From Coccinella septempunctata (lineage: Eukaryota; Arthropoda; Insecta; Coleoptera; Coccinellidae): a stretch of 64,000 bases of DNA. Made by a program: the position numbers and the translations under genes. Within the stretch, counting starts at the first letter, position 1. The number at the start of each line of letters is the position of its first letter. Shown here piece after piece: positions 32,170 through 45,947 of this stretch. The DNA is taken from contig NC_058191.1 of the NCBI RefSeq assembly GCF_907165205.1, positions 8,806,501 to 8,870,500 on the forward strand. Direction: 5' to 3'. Below the pieces are notes generated by a model, which saw nothing but the letters and a program-made list of their open reading frames with translations, did no database searches and was not told where the DNA came from.

Positions 32170-33737
32170 TCTTTTCCACACCACCTATGAGGTAGATTGC
32201 TAGGTGCGTTTTATTTTTACATGGTGTCCCCTGTAGGCCTAATCCATGGTGTTGGTTTGGTTCTTTTAGGGCGTGTGTGAAGAAGTTGATCAATTTTGTC
32301 AATTACTTACACACACTTTCGCCAGGTTATTATTACAAATTACAGCATGCTGCGGTATCGCGTACATACTTTTTTTTTCTCTTTTTTTCTGGTACACATG
32401 TTCATTTTCAGTTTTTTTTCTCTTTTTTTGGTACACATGTTCATTTTCAGTTTATCGTATATTTCGTATATTTTCATTTTTCTGTAATTGTTATTTTTTT
32501 TTGGTTTTTTCATTTGTGTTCTTAATTTTTCTCTTTTCTCTTTTTTTCTGGTACACATGTTCATCTTCAGTTTTTTTTTCTCTGTTTTCTGGTACACATG
32601 TTCATTTTCAGTTTATTGTATATTTCGTATTTTTTCATTTTTCCGTAATTGTTATTTTTGTTTTGTTTTTTCATTTGTGTTCTTAATTTTTTTTAATCTC
32701 ATTTATTTTTGTAACTAGTCGGAGGTTGAGTGAAGTAGCTCATGCTAGACTCCGCCTCAAGTATATTTTTTTTCCCTAATTAAGACTATTATTATTACTT
32801 TGTGATCAATCCACAGCGGTAGATACTACCACTGATCCCCAGACCATCCTCAATCATCATTCCGACTATAATTGTAGCTGAATAATTTTTTGAGGTGGTC
32901 CGGCTGGGTTTCGAACCCAGTGAGCGCATGGGGTGATACTACAGAAACACCGTTTCTTGCCACCACTCTACCCATGCGCCTGGTAACACTTGTTAGTGCA
33001 GTCTATTTCATGCCAAATACCAGGTGGCAGTGATTGTTATTAATACGCGGAAGAGACTGTTTGTATGGTATTTTTATTTTATTGAATTATATTTTTGGTC
33101 ATTTCTCAATTTGTTTTTTCAATAAACGTACACAGAAGGAACCTTTGAATATAAGAGGTTACGGCCGGTTTCATAATCAAACCTAAAGTCGCTTTAATTT
33201 TAAAGCTTCTTTTAACCCAACTAAAAATGACATTGAAAGAAGCTTTAAACTCAAAGTGACTTTAAATTTGATTATGAAACCGGCCGTTAGTCTTCGAGTT
33301 GTACAAATGTTTCAACAGTAGATTCTTGAGATCGAAATAAACACGTTTTTCCTGTACCAAAAAAAAAGCAAAATAATGAGTTAGATAAGCGAATTAATAT
33401 TTAGATTTCTCATTTTCAAGGAAATTGCTGAAAAAAAAGATACTTTTACACATTCCCAAAATTTCTGAACTCCCTTAACCTTTGTGAAGCAGTGTATTGT
33501 AAACAAGCTCCCACGTCGAAACTATACGTGAACTCTAAAAAATGTCAAACTGCAAGATTGAAATAGCAGATTTCACCTGGCAATACCAGTGTTGGCAGTT
33601 ATCCATACATAAATAACAACCCCCGAAAAAGAAAGTCGAGGCATAGTCTATTCTAAACCATATCTTTTATTTTTCGAAGTCGATGACGGATGAAGAATTT
33701 CATATTGAAATTCAAAAATAAGATTTATTAAGTGCAA
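32170..33737 (+). repeat. Array unit 19 (1568 bp), T subfamily
   Basis: It has the full T-subfamily set, including GGAGGTTGAG, CCACAGCGG, ATCATTCCG and GAAACACCG. The tRNA-like block is at 32894-32980 and the foldback at 33162-33286. GTTGGTTTGG, TTTATCGTATATT, TTTTTGGTTTTTTC and CATCTTCAG are private. Confidence 0.95.
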
Positions 33738-35304
33738 TCTTTTCCACACCACCTATGAGGTAGATTGCTAGGTGCGTTTTATTTTTACATGGTGTCCCCT
33801 GTAGGCCTAATCCATGGTGTTAGTTTGGTTCTTTTAGGGCGTGTGTGATGAAGTTGATCAATTTTGTCAATTACTTACACACACTTTCGCCAGGTTATTA
33901 TTACAAATTACAGCATGCTGCGGTATCGCGTACATACTTTTTTTTTCTCTTTTTTTCTGGTACACATGTTCATTTTCAGTTTTTTTTTCTCTTTTATTGG
34001 TACACATGTTCATTTTCAGTTTATTGTATATTTCGTATATTTTCATTTTTCTGTAATTGTTATTTTTTTTTGTTTTTTCATTTGTGTTCTTAATTTTTCT
34101 CTTTTCTTTTTTTTTCTGGTACACATGTTCATTTTCAAATTTTTTTCTCTGTTTCTGGTACACATGTTCATTTTCAGTTTATTGTATATTTCGTATTTTT
34201 TCATTTTTCCGTAATTGTTATTGTTTTTTTTGTTTTTTCATTTGTGTTCTTAATTTTTTTAATCTCATTTATTTTTGTAACTAGTCGGAGGTAGAGTGAA
34301 GTAGCTCATGCTAGACTCCGCCTCAAGTATATTTTTTTTCCCTTATTAAGACTATTATTATTACTTTGTGATCAATCCACTGCGGTAGATACTACCACTG
34401 ATCCCCAGACCATCCTCAATCATCAATCCGACTATAATTGTAGCTGAATAATTTTTTGAGGTGGTCCGGCTGGGTTTCGAACCCAGTGAGCGCATGGGGT
34501 GACACTACAGAAACTCCGTTTCTTGCCACCGCTCTACCCATGCGCCTGGTAACACTTGTTAGTGCAGTCTGTTTCATGCCAAATACCAGGTGGCAGTGAT
34601 TGTTATTAATACGCGGAAGAGACTGTTTGTATGGTATTTTTATTTTATTGAATTATATTATTGGTCATTTCTCAATTTGTTTTTTCAATAAACGTACACA
34701 GAAGGAACCTTTGAATATAAGAGGTTACGGCCGGTTTCATAATCAAACCTAAAGTCGCTTTAATTTTAAAGCTTCTTTTAACCCAACTAAAAATGACATT
34801 GAAAGAAGCTTTAAACTCAAAGTGACTTTAAATTTGATTATGAAACCGGCCGTTAGTCTTCGAGTTGTACAAATGTTTCAACAGTAGATTCTTGAGATCG
34901 AAATAAACACGTTTTTCCTGTACCAAAAAAAAAAGCAAAATAATGAGTTAGATAAGTGAATTAATATTTAGATTTCTCATTTTCAAGGAAATTGCTGAAA
35001 AAAAAGATACTTTTACACATTCCCAAAATTTCTGAACTCCCTTAACCTTTGTGAAGCAGTGTATTGTAAACAAGCTCCCACGTCGAAACTATACGTGAAC
35101 TCTAAAAAATGTCAAACTGCAAGATTGAAATAGCAGATTTCACCTGGCAATACCAGTGTTGGCAGTTATCCATACATAAATAACAACCCCCGAAAAAGAA
35201 AGTCGAGGCATAGTCTATTCTAAACCATATCTTTTATTTTTCGAAGTCGATGACGGATGAAGAATTTCATATTGAAATTCAAAAATAAGATTTATTAAGT
35301 GCAA
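33738..35304 (+). repeat. Array unit 20 (1567 bp), twin of unit 21
   Basis: CTTTTATTGGTACAC in the second motif is shared only with the next unit. The tRNA-like block is at 34460-34546 and the foldback at 34728-34852. CAGTCTGTTTC near 34567 is private. The A run before GCAAAATAATG is longer than in most units, as in units 18, 19 and 21. Confidence 0.95.
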
Positions 35305-36869
35305 TCTTTTCCACACCACCTATGAGGTAGATTGCTAGGTGCGTTTTATTTTTACATGGTGTCCCCTGTAGGCCTAATCCATGGTGTTAGTTTGGTTCTT
35401 TTAGGGCGTGTGTGATGAAGTTGATCAATTTTGTCAATTACTTACACACACTTTCGCCAGGTTATTATTACAAATTACAGCATGCTGCGGTATCGCGTAC
35501 ATACTTTTTTTTTCTCTTTTTTTCTGGTACACATGTTCATTTTCAGTTTTTTTTTCTCTTTTATTGGTACACATGTTCATTTTCAGTTTATTGTATATTT
35601 CGTATATTTTCATTTTTCTGTAATTGTTATTTTTTTTGTTTTTTCATTTGTGTTCTTAATTTTTCTCTTTTCTTTTTTTTTCTGGTACACATGTTCATTT
35701 TCAAATTTTTTTCTCTGTTTCTGGTACACATGTTTATTTTCAGTTTATTGTATATTTCGTATTTTTTCATTTTTCCGTAATTGTTATTGTTTTTTTTGTT
35801 TTTTCATTTGTGTTCTTAATTTTTTTAATCTCATTTATTTTTGTAACTAGTCGGAGGTAGAGTGAAGTAGCTCATGCTAGACTCCGCCTCAAGTATATTT
35901 TTTTTCCCTTATTAAGACTATTATTATTACTTTGTGATCAATCCACTGCGGTAGATACTACCACTGATCCCCAGACCATCCTCAATCATCAATCCGACTA
36001 TAATTGTAGCTGAATAATTTTTTGAGGTGGTCCGGCTGGGTTTCGAACCCAGTGAGCGCATGGGGTGACACTACAGAAACTCCGTTTCTTGCCACCGCTC
36101 TACCCATGCGCCTGGTAACACTTGTTAGTGCAGTCTATTTCATGCCAAATACCAGGTGGCAGTGATTGTTATTAATACGCGGAAGAGACTGTTTGTATGG
36201 TATTTTTATTTTATTGAATTATATTATTGGTCATTTCTCAATTTGTTTTTTCAATAAACGTACACAGAAGGAACCTTTGAATATAAGAGGTTACGGCCGG
36301 TTTCATAATCAAACCTAAAGTCGCTTTAATTTTAAAGCTTCTTTTAACCCAACTAAAAATGACATTGAAAGAAGCTTTAAACTCAAAGTGACTTTAAATT
36401 TGATTATGAAACCGGCCGTTAGTCTTCGAGTTGTACAAATGTTTCAACAGTAGATTCTTGAGATCGAAATAAACACGTTTTTCCTGTACCAAAAAAAAAG
36501 CAAAATAATGAGTTAGATAAGTGAATTAATATTTAGATTTCTCATTTTCAAGGAAATTGCTGAAAAAAAAGATACTTTTACACATTCCCAAAATTTCTGA
36601 ACTCCCTTAACCTTTGTGAAGCAGTGTATTGTAAACAAGCTCCCACGTCGAAACTATACGTGAACTCTAAAAAATGTCAAACTGCAAGATTGAAATAGCA
36701 GATTTCACCTGGCAATACCAGTGTTGGCAGTTATCCATACATAAATAACAACCCCCGAAAAAGAAAGTCGAGGCATAGTCTATTCTAAACCATATCTTTC
36801 ATTTTTCGAAGTCGATGACGGATGAAGAATTTCATATTGAAATTCAAAAATAAGATTTATTAAGTGCAA
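35305..36869 (+). repeat. Array unit 21 (1565 bp), twin of unit 20
   Basis: It shares CTTTTATTGGTACAC with unit 20, suggesting recent duplication of neighbours. The tRNA-like block is at 36026-36112 and the foldback at 36294-36418. CATGTTTATTTTCAG near 35729 is private. Confidence 0.95.
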
Positions 36870-38435
36870 TCTTTTCCACACCACCTATGAGGTAGATTGC
36901 TAGGTGCGTTTTATTTTTACATGGTGTCCCCTGTAGGCCTAATCCATGGTGTTAGTTTGGTTCTTTTGGGGCGTGTGTGAAGAAGTTGATCAATTTTGTC
37001 AATTACTTACACACACTTTCGCCAGGTTATTATTACAAATTACAGCATGCTGCGGTATCGCGTACATACTTTTTTTTTCTCTTTTTTTCTGGTACACATG
37101 TTCATTTTCAGTTTTTTTTTCTCTTTTTTTGGTACACATGTTCATTTTCAGTTTATTGTATATTTCGTATATTTTCATTTTTCTGTAATTGTTATTTTTT
37201 TTTTGTTTTTTCATTTGTGTTCTTAATTTTTCTCTTTTCTCTTTTTTTCTGGTACACATGTTCATTTTCAGTTTTTTTTCTCTGTTTTCTGGTACACATG
37301 TTCATTTTCAGTTTATTGTATATTTCGTATTTTTTCATTTTTCCGTAATTGTTATTTTTTTTTGTTTTTTCATTTGTGTTCTTAATTTTTTTAATCTCAT
37401 TTATTTTTGTAACTAGTCGGAGGTTGAGTGAAGTAGCTCATGCTAGACTCCGCCTCAAGTATATTTTTTTTCCCTAATTAAGACTATTATTATTACTTTG
37501 TGATCAATCCACAGCGGTAGATACTACCACTGATCCCCAGACCATCCTCAATCATCATTCCGACTATAATTGTAGCTGAATAATTTTTTGAGGTGGTCCG
37601 GCTGGGTTTCGAACCCAGTGAGAGCATGGGGTGATACTACAGAAACTCCGTTTCTTGCCACCACTCTACCCATGCGCCTGGTAACACTTGTTAGTGCAGT
37701 CTATTTCATGCCAAATACCAGGTGGCAGTGATTGTTATTAATACGCGGAAGAGACTGTTTGTATGGTATTTTTATTTTATTGAATTATATTTTTGGTCAT
37801 TTCTCAATTTGTTTTTTCAATAAACGTACACAGAAGGAACCTTTGAATATAAGGGGTTACGGCCGGTTTCATAATCAAACCTAAAGTCGCTTTAATTTTA
37901 AAGCTTCTTTTAACCCAACTAAAAATGACATTGAAAGAAGCTTTAAACTCAAAGTGACTTTAAATTTGATTATGAAACCGGCCGTTAGTCTTCGAGTTGT
38001 AAAAATGTTTCAACAGTAGATTCTTGAGATCGAAATAAACACGTTTTTCCTGTACCAAAAAAAAGGCAAAATAATGAGTTAGATAAGTGAATTAATATTT
38101 AGATTTGTCATTTTCAAGGAAATTGCTGAAAAAAAAGATACTTTTACACATTCCCAAAATTTCTGAACTCCCTTAACCTTTGTGAAGCAGTGTATTGTAA
38201 ACAAGCTCCCACGTCGAAACTATACGTGAACTCTAAAAAATGTCAAACTGCAAGATTGAAATAGCAGATTTCACCTGGCAATACCAGTGTTGGCAGTTAT
38301 CCATACATAAATAACAACCCCCGAAAAAGAAAGTCGAGGCATAGTCTATTCTAAACCATATCTTTTACTTTTCGAAGTCGATGACAGATAAAGAATTTCA
38401 TATTGAAATTCGAAAATAAGATTTATTAAGTGCAA
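36870..38435 (+). repeat. Array unit 22 (1566 bp), T subfamily
   Basis: It has T-subfamily markers except that it reads GAAACTCCG. The tRNA-like block is at 37592-37678 with one private change (GTGAGAGCATGG) that weakens the 9-bp inverted repeat; the foldback is at 37860-37984. TTTTGGGGCGTG near 36964 is private. Confidence 0.95.
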
Positions 38436-40001
38436 TCTTTTCCACACCACCTATGAGGTAGATTGCTAGGTGCGTTTTATTTTTACATGGTGTCCCCTGT
38501 AGGCCTAATCCATGGTGTTAGTTTGGTTCTTTTAGGGCGTGTGTGAAGAAGTTGATCAATTTTGTCAATTACTTACACACACTTTCGCCAGGTTATTATT
38601 ACAAATTACAGCATGCTGCGGTATCGCGTACATACTTTTTTTTTCTCTTTTTTTCTGGTACACATGTTCATTTTCAGTTTTTTTTCTCTTTTTTTGGTAC
38701 ACATGTTCATTTTCAGTTTATTGTATATTTCGTATATTTTCATTTTTCTGTAATTGTTATTTTTTTTTTGTTTTTTCATTTGTGTTCTTAATTTTTCTCT
38801 TTTCTCTTTTTTTCTGGTACACATGTTCATTTTCAGTTTTTTTTCTCTGTTTTCTGGTACACATGTTCATTTTCAGTTTATTGTATATTTCGTATTTTTT
38901 CATTTTTCCGTAATTGTTATTTTTTTTTTGTTTTTTCATTTGTGTTCTTAATTTTTTTAATCTCATTTATTTTTGTAACTAGTCGGAGGTTGAGTGAAGT
39001 AGCTCATGCTAGACTCCGCCTCAAGTATATTTTTTTTCCCTAATTAAGACTATTATTATTACTTTGTGATCAATCCACAGCGCTAGATACTACCACTGAT
39101 CCCCAGACCATCCTCAATCATCATTCCGACAATAATTGTAGCTGAATAATTTTTTGAGGTGGTCCGGCTTGGTTTCGAACCCAGTGAGCGCATGGGGTGA
39201 TACTACAGAAACTCCGTTTCTTGCCACCACTCTACCCATGCGCCTGGTAACACTTGTTAGTGCAGTCTATTTCATGCCAAATACCAGGTGGCAGTGATTG
39301 TTATTAATACGCGGAAGAGACTGTTTGTATGGTATTTTTATTTTATTGAATTATATTATTGGTCATTTCTCAATTTGTTTTTTCAATAAACGTACACAGA
39401 AGGAACCTTTGAATATAAGAGGTTACGGCCGGTTTCATAATCAAACCTAAAGTCGCTTTAATTTAAAAGCTTCTTTTAACCCAACTAAAAATGACATTGA
39501 AAGAAGCTTTAAACTCAAAGTGACTTTAAATTTGATTATGAAACCGGCCGTTAGTCTTCGAGTTGTACAAATGTTTCAACAGTAGATTCTTGAGATCGAA
39601 ATAAACACGTTTTTCCTGTACCAAAGAAAAGGCAAAATAATGAGTTAGATAAGTGAATTAATATTTAGATTTCTCATTTTCAAGGAAATTGCTGAAAAAA
39701 AAGATACTTTTACACATTCCCAAAATTTCTGAACTCCCTTAACCTTTGTGAAGCAGTGTATTGTAAACAAGCTCCCACGTCGAAACTATACGTGAACTCT
39801 AAAAAATGTCAAACTGCAAGATTGAAATAGCAGATTTCACCTGGCAATACCAGTGTTGGCAGTTATCCATACATAAATAACAACCCCCGAAAAAGAAAGT
39901 CGAGGCATAGTCTATTCTAAACCATATCTTTTACTTTTCGAAGTCGATGACAGATAAAGAATTTCATATTGAAATTCAAAAATAAGATTTATTAAGTGCA
40001 A
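38436..40001 (+). repeat. Array unit 23 (1566 bp), T subfamily
   Basis: Its T-subfamily markers are like unit 22 (GAAACTCCG). The tRNA-like block, 39158-39244, has CGGCTTGGTTTCG, which unpairs one base of the T-arm stem but leaves the B box intact. The foldback is at 39426-39550. AGCGCTAGATAC and CCGACAATAATTG are private. Confidence 0.95.
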
Positions 40002-41566
40002 TCTTTTCCACACCACCTATGAGGTAGATTGCTAGGTGCGTTTTATTTTTACATGGTGTCCCCTGTAGGCCTAATCCATGGTGTTAGTTTGGTTCTTTTA
40101 GGGCGTGTGTGATGAAGTTGATCAATTTTGTCAATTACTTACACACACTTTCGCCAGGTTATTATTACAAATTACAGCATGCTGCGGTATCGCGTACATA
40201 CTTTTTTTTTCTCTTTTTTTCTGGTACACATGTTCATTTTCAGTTTTTTTTTCTCTTTTTTTGGTACACATGTTCATTTTCAGTTTATTGTATATTTCGT
40301 ATATTTTCATTTTTCTGTAATTGTTATTTTTTTTTTTTTTTCATTTGTGTTCTTAATTTTTCTCTTTCCTTTTTTTTTCTGGTACACATGTTCATTTTCA
40401 AATTTTTTTCTCTGTTTCTGGTACACATGTTCATTTTCAGTTTATTGTATATTTCGTATTTTTTCATTTTTCCGTAATTGTTATTGTTTTTTTTGTTTTT
40501 TCATTTGTGTTCTTAATTTTTTTAATCTCATTTATTTTTGTAACTAGTCGGAGGTAGAGTGAAGTAGCTCATGCTAGACTCCGCCTCAAGTATATTTTTT
40601 TTCCCTTATTAAGACTATTATTATTACTTTGTGATCAATCCACTGCGGTAGATACTACCACTGATCCCCAGACCATCCTCAATCATCAATCCGACTATAA
40701 TTGTAGCTGAATAATTTTTTGAGGTGGTCCGGCTGGGTTTCGAACCCAGTGAGCGCATGGGGTGACACTACAGAAACTCCGTTTCTTGCCACCGCTCTAC
40801 CCATGCGCCTGGTTACACTTGTTAGTGCAGTCTATTTCATGCCAAATACCAGGTGGCAGTGATTGTTATTAATACGCGGAAGAGACTGTTTGTATGGTAT
40901 TTTTATTTTATTGAATTATATTATTGGTCATTTCTCAATTTGTTTTTTCAATAAACGTACACAGAAGGAACCTTTGAATATAAGAGGTTACGGCCGGTTT
41001 CATAATCAAACCTAAAGTCGCTTTAATTTTAAAGCTTCTTTTAACCCAACTAAAAATGACATTGAAAGAAGCTTTGAACTCAAAGTGACTTTAAATTTGA
41101 TTATGAAACCGGCCGTTAGTCTTCGAGTTGTACAAATGTTTCAACAGTAGATTCTTGAGATCGAAATAAACACGTTTTTCCTGTACCAAAAAAAAGGCAA
41201 AATAATGAGTTAGATAAGTGAATTAATATTTAGATTTCTCATTTTCAAGGAAATTGCTGAAAAAAAAGATACTTTTACACATTCCCAAAATTTCTGAACT
41301 CCCTTAACCTTTGTGAAGCAGTGTATTGTAAACAAGCTCCCACGTCGAAACTATACGTGAACTCTAAAAAATGTCAAACTGCAAGATTGAAATAGCAGAT
41401 TTCACCTGGCAATACCAGTGTTGGCAGTTATCCATACATAAATAACAACCCCCGAAAAAGAAAGTAGAGGCATAGTCTATTCTAAACCATATCTTTTATT
41501 TTTCGAAGTCGATGACGGATGAAGAATTTCATATTGAAATTCAAAAATAAGATTTATTAAGTGCAA
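40002..41566 (+). repeat. Array unit 24 (1565 bp)
   Basis: A long uninterrupted T run near 40327 has lost the usual G before CATTTGTG. The tRNA-like block is at 40723-40809 and the foldback at 40991-41115 (AGCTTTGAACTC in its right arm is private). CTGGTTACACTTG follows the tRNA-like block, and AAAGTAGAGGC near 41461 is private. Confidence 0.95.
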
Positions 41567-43133
41567 TCTTTTCCACACCACCTATGAGGTAGATTGCTAG
41601 GTGCGTTTTATTTTTACATGGTGTCCCCTGTAGGCCTAATCCATGGTGTTAGTTTGGTTCTTTTAGGGCGTGTGTGATGAAGTTGATCAATTTTGTCAAT
41701 TACTTACACACACTTTCGCCAGGTTATTATTACAAATTACAGCATGCTGCGGTATCGCGTACATACTTTTTTTTTCTCTTTTTTTCTGGTACACATGTTC
41801 ATTTTCAGTTTTTTTTTCTCTTTTTTAGGTACACATGTTCATTTTCAGTTTATTGTATATTTCGTATATTTTCATTTTTCTGTAATTGTTATTTTTTTTT
41901 TGTTTTTTCATTTGTGTTCTTAATTTTTCTCTTTTCTTTTTTTTTCTGGTACACATGTTCATTTTCAAATTTTTTTCTCTGTTTCTGGTACACATGTTCA
42001 TTTTCAGTTTATTGTATATTTCGTATTTTTTCATTTTTCCGTAATTGTTATTGTTTTTTTTGTTTTTTCATTTGTGTTCTTAATTTTTTTAATCTCATTT
42101 ATTTTTGTAACTAGTCGGAGGTAGAGTGAAGTAGCTCATGCTAGACTCCGCCTCAAGTATATTTTTTTTCCCTTATTAAGACTATTATTATTACTTTGTG
42201 ATCAATCCACTGCGGTAGATACTACCACTGATCCCCAGACCATCCTCAATCATCAATCCGACTATAATTGTAGCTGAATAATTTTTTGAGGTGGTCCGGC
42301 TGGGTTTCGAACCCAGTGAGCGCATGGGGTGACACTACAGAAACTCCGTTTCTTGCCACCGCTCTACCCATGCGCCTGGTAACACTTGTTAGTGCAGTCT
42401 ATTTCATGCCAAATACCAGGTGGCAGTGATTGTTATTAATACGCGGAAGAGACTGTTTGTATGGTATTTTTATTCTATTGAATTATATTATTGGTCATTT
42501 CTCAATTTGTTTTTTCAATAAACGTACACAGAAGGAACCTTTGAATATAAGAGGTTACGGCCGGTTTCATAATCAAACCTAAAGTCGCTTTAATTTTAAA
42601 GCTTCTTTTAACCCAACTAAAAATGACATTGAAAGAAGCTTTAAACTCAAAGTGACTTTAAATTTGATTATGAAACCGGCCGTTAGTCTTCGAGTTGTAC
42701 AAATGTTTCAACAGTAGATTCTTGAGATCGAAATAAACACGTTTTTCCTGTACCAAAAAAAAGGCAAAATAATGAGTTAGATAAGTGAATTAATATTTAG
42801 ATTTCTCATTTTCAAGGAAATTGCTGAAAAACAAGATACTTTTACACATTCCCAAAATTTCTGAACTCCCTTAACCTTTGTGAAGCAGTGTATTGTAAAC
42901 AATCTCCCACGTCGAAACTATAGGTGAACTCTAAAAAATGTCAAACTGCAAGATTGAAATAGCAGATTTCACCTGGCAATACCAGTGTTGGCAGTTATCC
43001 ATACATAAATAACAACCCCCGAAAAAGAAAGTCGAGGCATAGTCTATTCTAAACCATATCTTTTATTTTTCGAAGTCGATGACGGATGAAGAATTTCATA
43101 TTGAAATTCAAAAATAAGATTTATTGAGTGCAA
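41567..43133 (+). repeat. Array unit 25 (1567 bp)
   Basis: TTTTTTAGGTACAC in the second motif is shared with units 16 and 39. The tRNA-like block is at 42290-42376 and the foldback at 42558-42682. TTTATTCTATTG, GAAAAACAAG, AACAATCTCCC and CTATAGGTG are private. Its end reads TTATTGAGTGC, as at the end of unit 26. Confidence 0.95.
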
Positions 43134-44540
43134 TCTTTTCCACACCACCTATGAGGTAGATTGCTAGGTGCGTTTTATTTTTACATGGTGTCCCCTGTAG
43201 GCCTAATCCATGGTGTTAGTTTGGTTCTTTTATGGCGTGTGTGATGAAGTTGATCAATTTTGTCAATTACTTACACACACTTTCGCCAGGTTATTATTAC
43301 AAATTACAGCATGCTGCGGTATCGCGTACATACTTTTTTTTTCTCTTTTTTTCTGGTACACATGTTCATTTTCAGTTTTTTTTTCTCTTTTTTTGGTACA
43401 CATGTTCATTTTCAGTTTATTGTATATTTCGTATTTTTTCATTTTTCCGTAATTGTTATTGTTTTTTTTGTTTTTTCATTTGTGTTCTTAATTTTTTTAA
43501 TCTCATTTATTTTTGTAACTAGTCGGAGGTAGAGTGAAGTAGCTCATGCTAGACTCCGCCTCAAGTATATTTTTTTCCCTTATTAAGACTATTATTATTA
43601 CTTTGTGATCAATCCACTGCGGTAGATACTACCACTGATCCCCAGACCATCCTCAATCATCAATCCGACTATAATTGTAGCTGAATAATTTTTTGAGGTG
43701 GTCCGGCTGGGTTTCGAACCCAGTGAGCGCATGGGGTGACACTACAGAAACTCCGTTTCTTGCCACCGCTCTACCCATGCGCCTGGTAACACTTGTTAGT
43801 GCAGTCTATTTCATGCCAAATACCAGGTGGCAGTGATTGTTATTAATACGCGGAAGAGACTGTTTGTATGGTATTTTTATTTTATTGAATTATATTATTG
43901 GTCATTTCTCAATTTGTTTTTTCAATAAACGTACACAGAAGGAACCTTTGAATATAAGAGGTTACGGCCGGTTTCATAATCAAACCTAAAGTCGCTTTAA
44001 TTTTAAAGCTTCTTTTAACCCAACTAAAAATGACATTGAAAGAAGCTTTAAACTCAAAGTGACTTTAAATTTGATTATGAAACCGGCCGTTAGTCTTCGA
44101 GTTGTACAAATGTTTCAACAGTAGATTCTTGAGATCGAAATAAACACGTTTTTCCTGTACCAAAAAAAAGGCAAAATAATGAGTTAGATAAGTGAATTAA
44201 TATTTAGATTTCTCATTTTCGAAGAAATTGCTGAAAAAAAAGATACTTTTACACATTCCCAAAATTTCTGAACTCCCTTAACCTTTGTGAAGCAGTGTAT
44301 TGTAAACAAGCTCCCACGTCGAAACTATACGTGAACTCTAAAAAATGTCAAACTGCAAGATTGAAATAGCAGATTTCACCTGGCAATACCAGTGTTGGCA
44401 GTTATCCATACATAAATAACAACCCCCGAAAAAGAAAGTCGAGGCATAGTCTATTCTAAACCATATCTTTTATTTTTCGAAGTCGATGACGGATGAAGAA
44501 TTTCATATTGAAATTCAAAAATAAGATTTATTGAGTGCAA
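43134..44540 (+). repeat. Array unit 26 (1407 bp), one sub-repeat, twin of unit 27
   Basis: It has lost one T-rich sub-repeat. TTTTATGGCGTGTG near 43228 and the flanking TTATTGAGTGC are shared with unit 27 only. The tRNA-like block is at 43697-43783 and the foldback at 43965-44089. TTTCGAAGAAATTG near 44218 distinguishes it from its twin. Confidence 0.95.
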
Positions 44541-45947
44541 TCTTTTCCACACCACCTATGAGGTAGATTGCTAGGTGCGTTTTATTTTTACATGGTGTCC
44601 CCTGTAGGCCTAATCCATGGTGTTAGTTTGGTTCTTTTATGGCGTGTGTGATGAAGTTGATCAATTTTGTCAATTACTTACACACACTTTCGCCAGGTTA
44701 TTATTACAAATTACAGCATGCTGCGGTATCGCGTACATACTTTTTTTTTCTCTTTTTTTCTGGTACACATGTTCATTTTCAGTTTTTTTTTCTCTTTTTT
44801 TGGTACACATGTTCATTTTCAGTTTATTGTATATTTCGTATTTTTTCATTTTTCCGTAATTGTTATTGTTTTTTTTGTTTTTTCATTTGTGTTCTTAATT
44901 TTTTTAATCTCATTTATTTTTGTAACTAGTCGGAGGTTGAGTGAAGTAGCTCATGCTAGACTCCGCCTCAAGTATATTTTTTTCCCTTATTAAGACTATT
45001 ATTATTACTTTGTGATCAATCCACTGCGGTAGATACTACCACTGATCCCCAGACCATCCTCAATCATCAATCCGACTATAATTGTAGCTGAATAATTTTT
45101 TGAGGTGGTCCGGCTGGGTTTCGAACCCAGTGAGCGCATGGGGTGACACTACAGAAACTCCGTTTCTTGCCACCGCTCTACCCATGCGCCTGGTAACACT
45201 TGTTAGTGCAGTCTATTTCATGCCAAATACCAGGTGGCAGTGATTGTTATTAATACGCGGAAGAGACTGTTTGTATGGTATTTTTATTTTATTGAATTAT
45301 ATTATTGGTCATTTCTCAATTTGTTTTTTCAATAAACGTACACAGAAGGAACCTTTGAATATAAGAGGTTACGGCCGGTTTCATAATCAAACCTAAAGTC
45401 GCTTTAATTTTAAAGCTTCTTTTAACCCAACTAAAAATGACATTGAAAGAAGCTTTAAACTCAAAGTGACTTTAAATTTGATTATGAAACCGGCCGTTAG
45501 TCTTCGAGTTGTACAAATGTTTCAACAGTAGATTCTTGAGATCGAAATAAACACGTTTTTCCTGTACCAAAAAAAAGGCAAAATAATGAGTTAGATAAGT
45601 GAATTAATATTTAGATTTGTCATTTTCAAGGAAATTGCTGAAAAAAAAGATACTTTTACACATTCCCAAAATTTCTGAACTCCCTTAACCTTTGTGAAGC
45701 AGTGTATTGTAAACAAGCTCCCACGTCGAAACTATACGTGAACTCTAAAAAATGTCAAACTGCAAGATTGAAATAGCAGATTTCACCTGGCAATACCAGT
45801 GTTGGCAGTTATCCATACATAAATAACAACCCCCGAAAAAGAAAGTCGAGGCATAGTCTATTCTAAACCATATCTTTTACTTTTCGAAGTCGATGACAGA
45901 TAAAGAATTTCATATTGAAATTCAAAAATAAGATTTATTAAGTGCAA
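44541..45947 (+). repeat. Array unit 27 (1407 bp), one sub-repeat, twin of unit 26
   Basis: It has the same length and the same TTTTATGGCGTGTG as unit 26. The tRNA-like block is at 45104-45190 and the foldback at 45372-45496. It differs by GGAGGTTGAG (a T-subfamily marker, without the others) and by AGATAAAG at its end. Confidence 0.95.
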
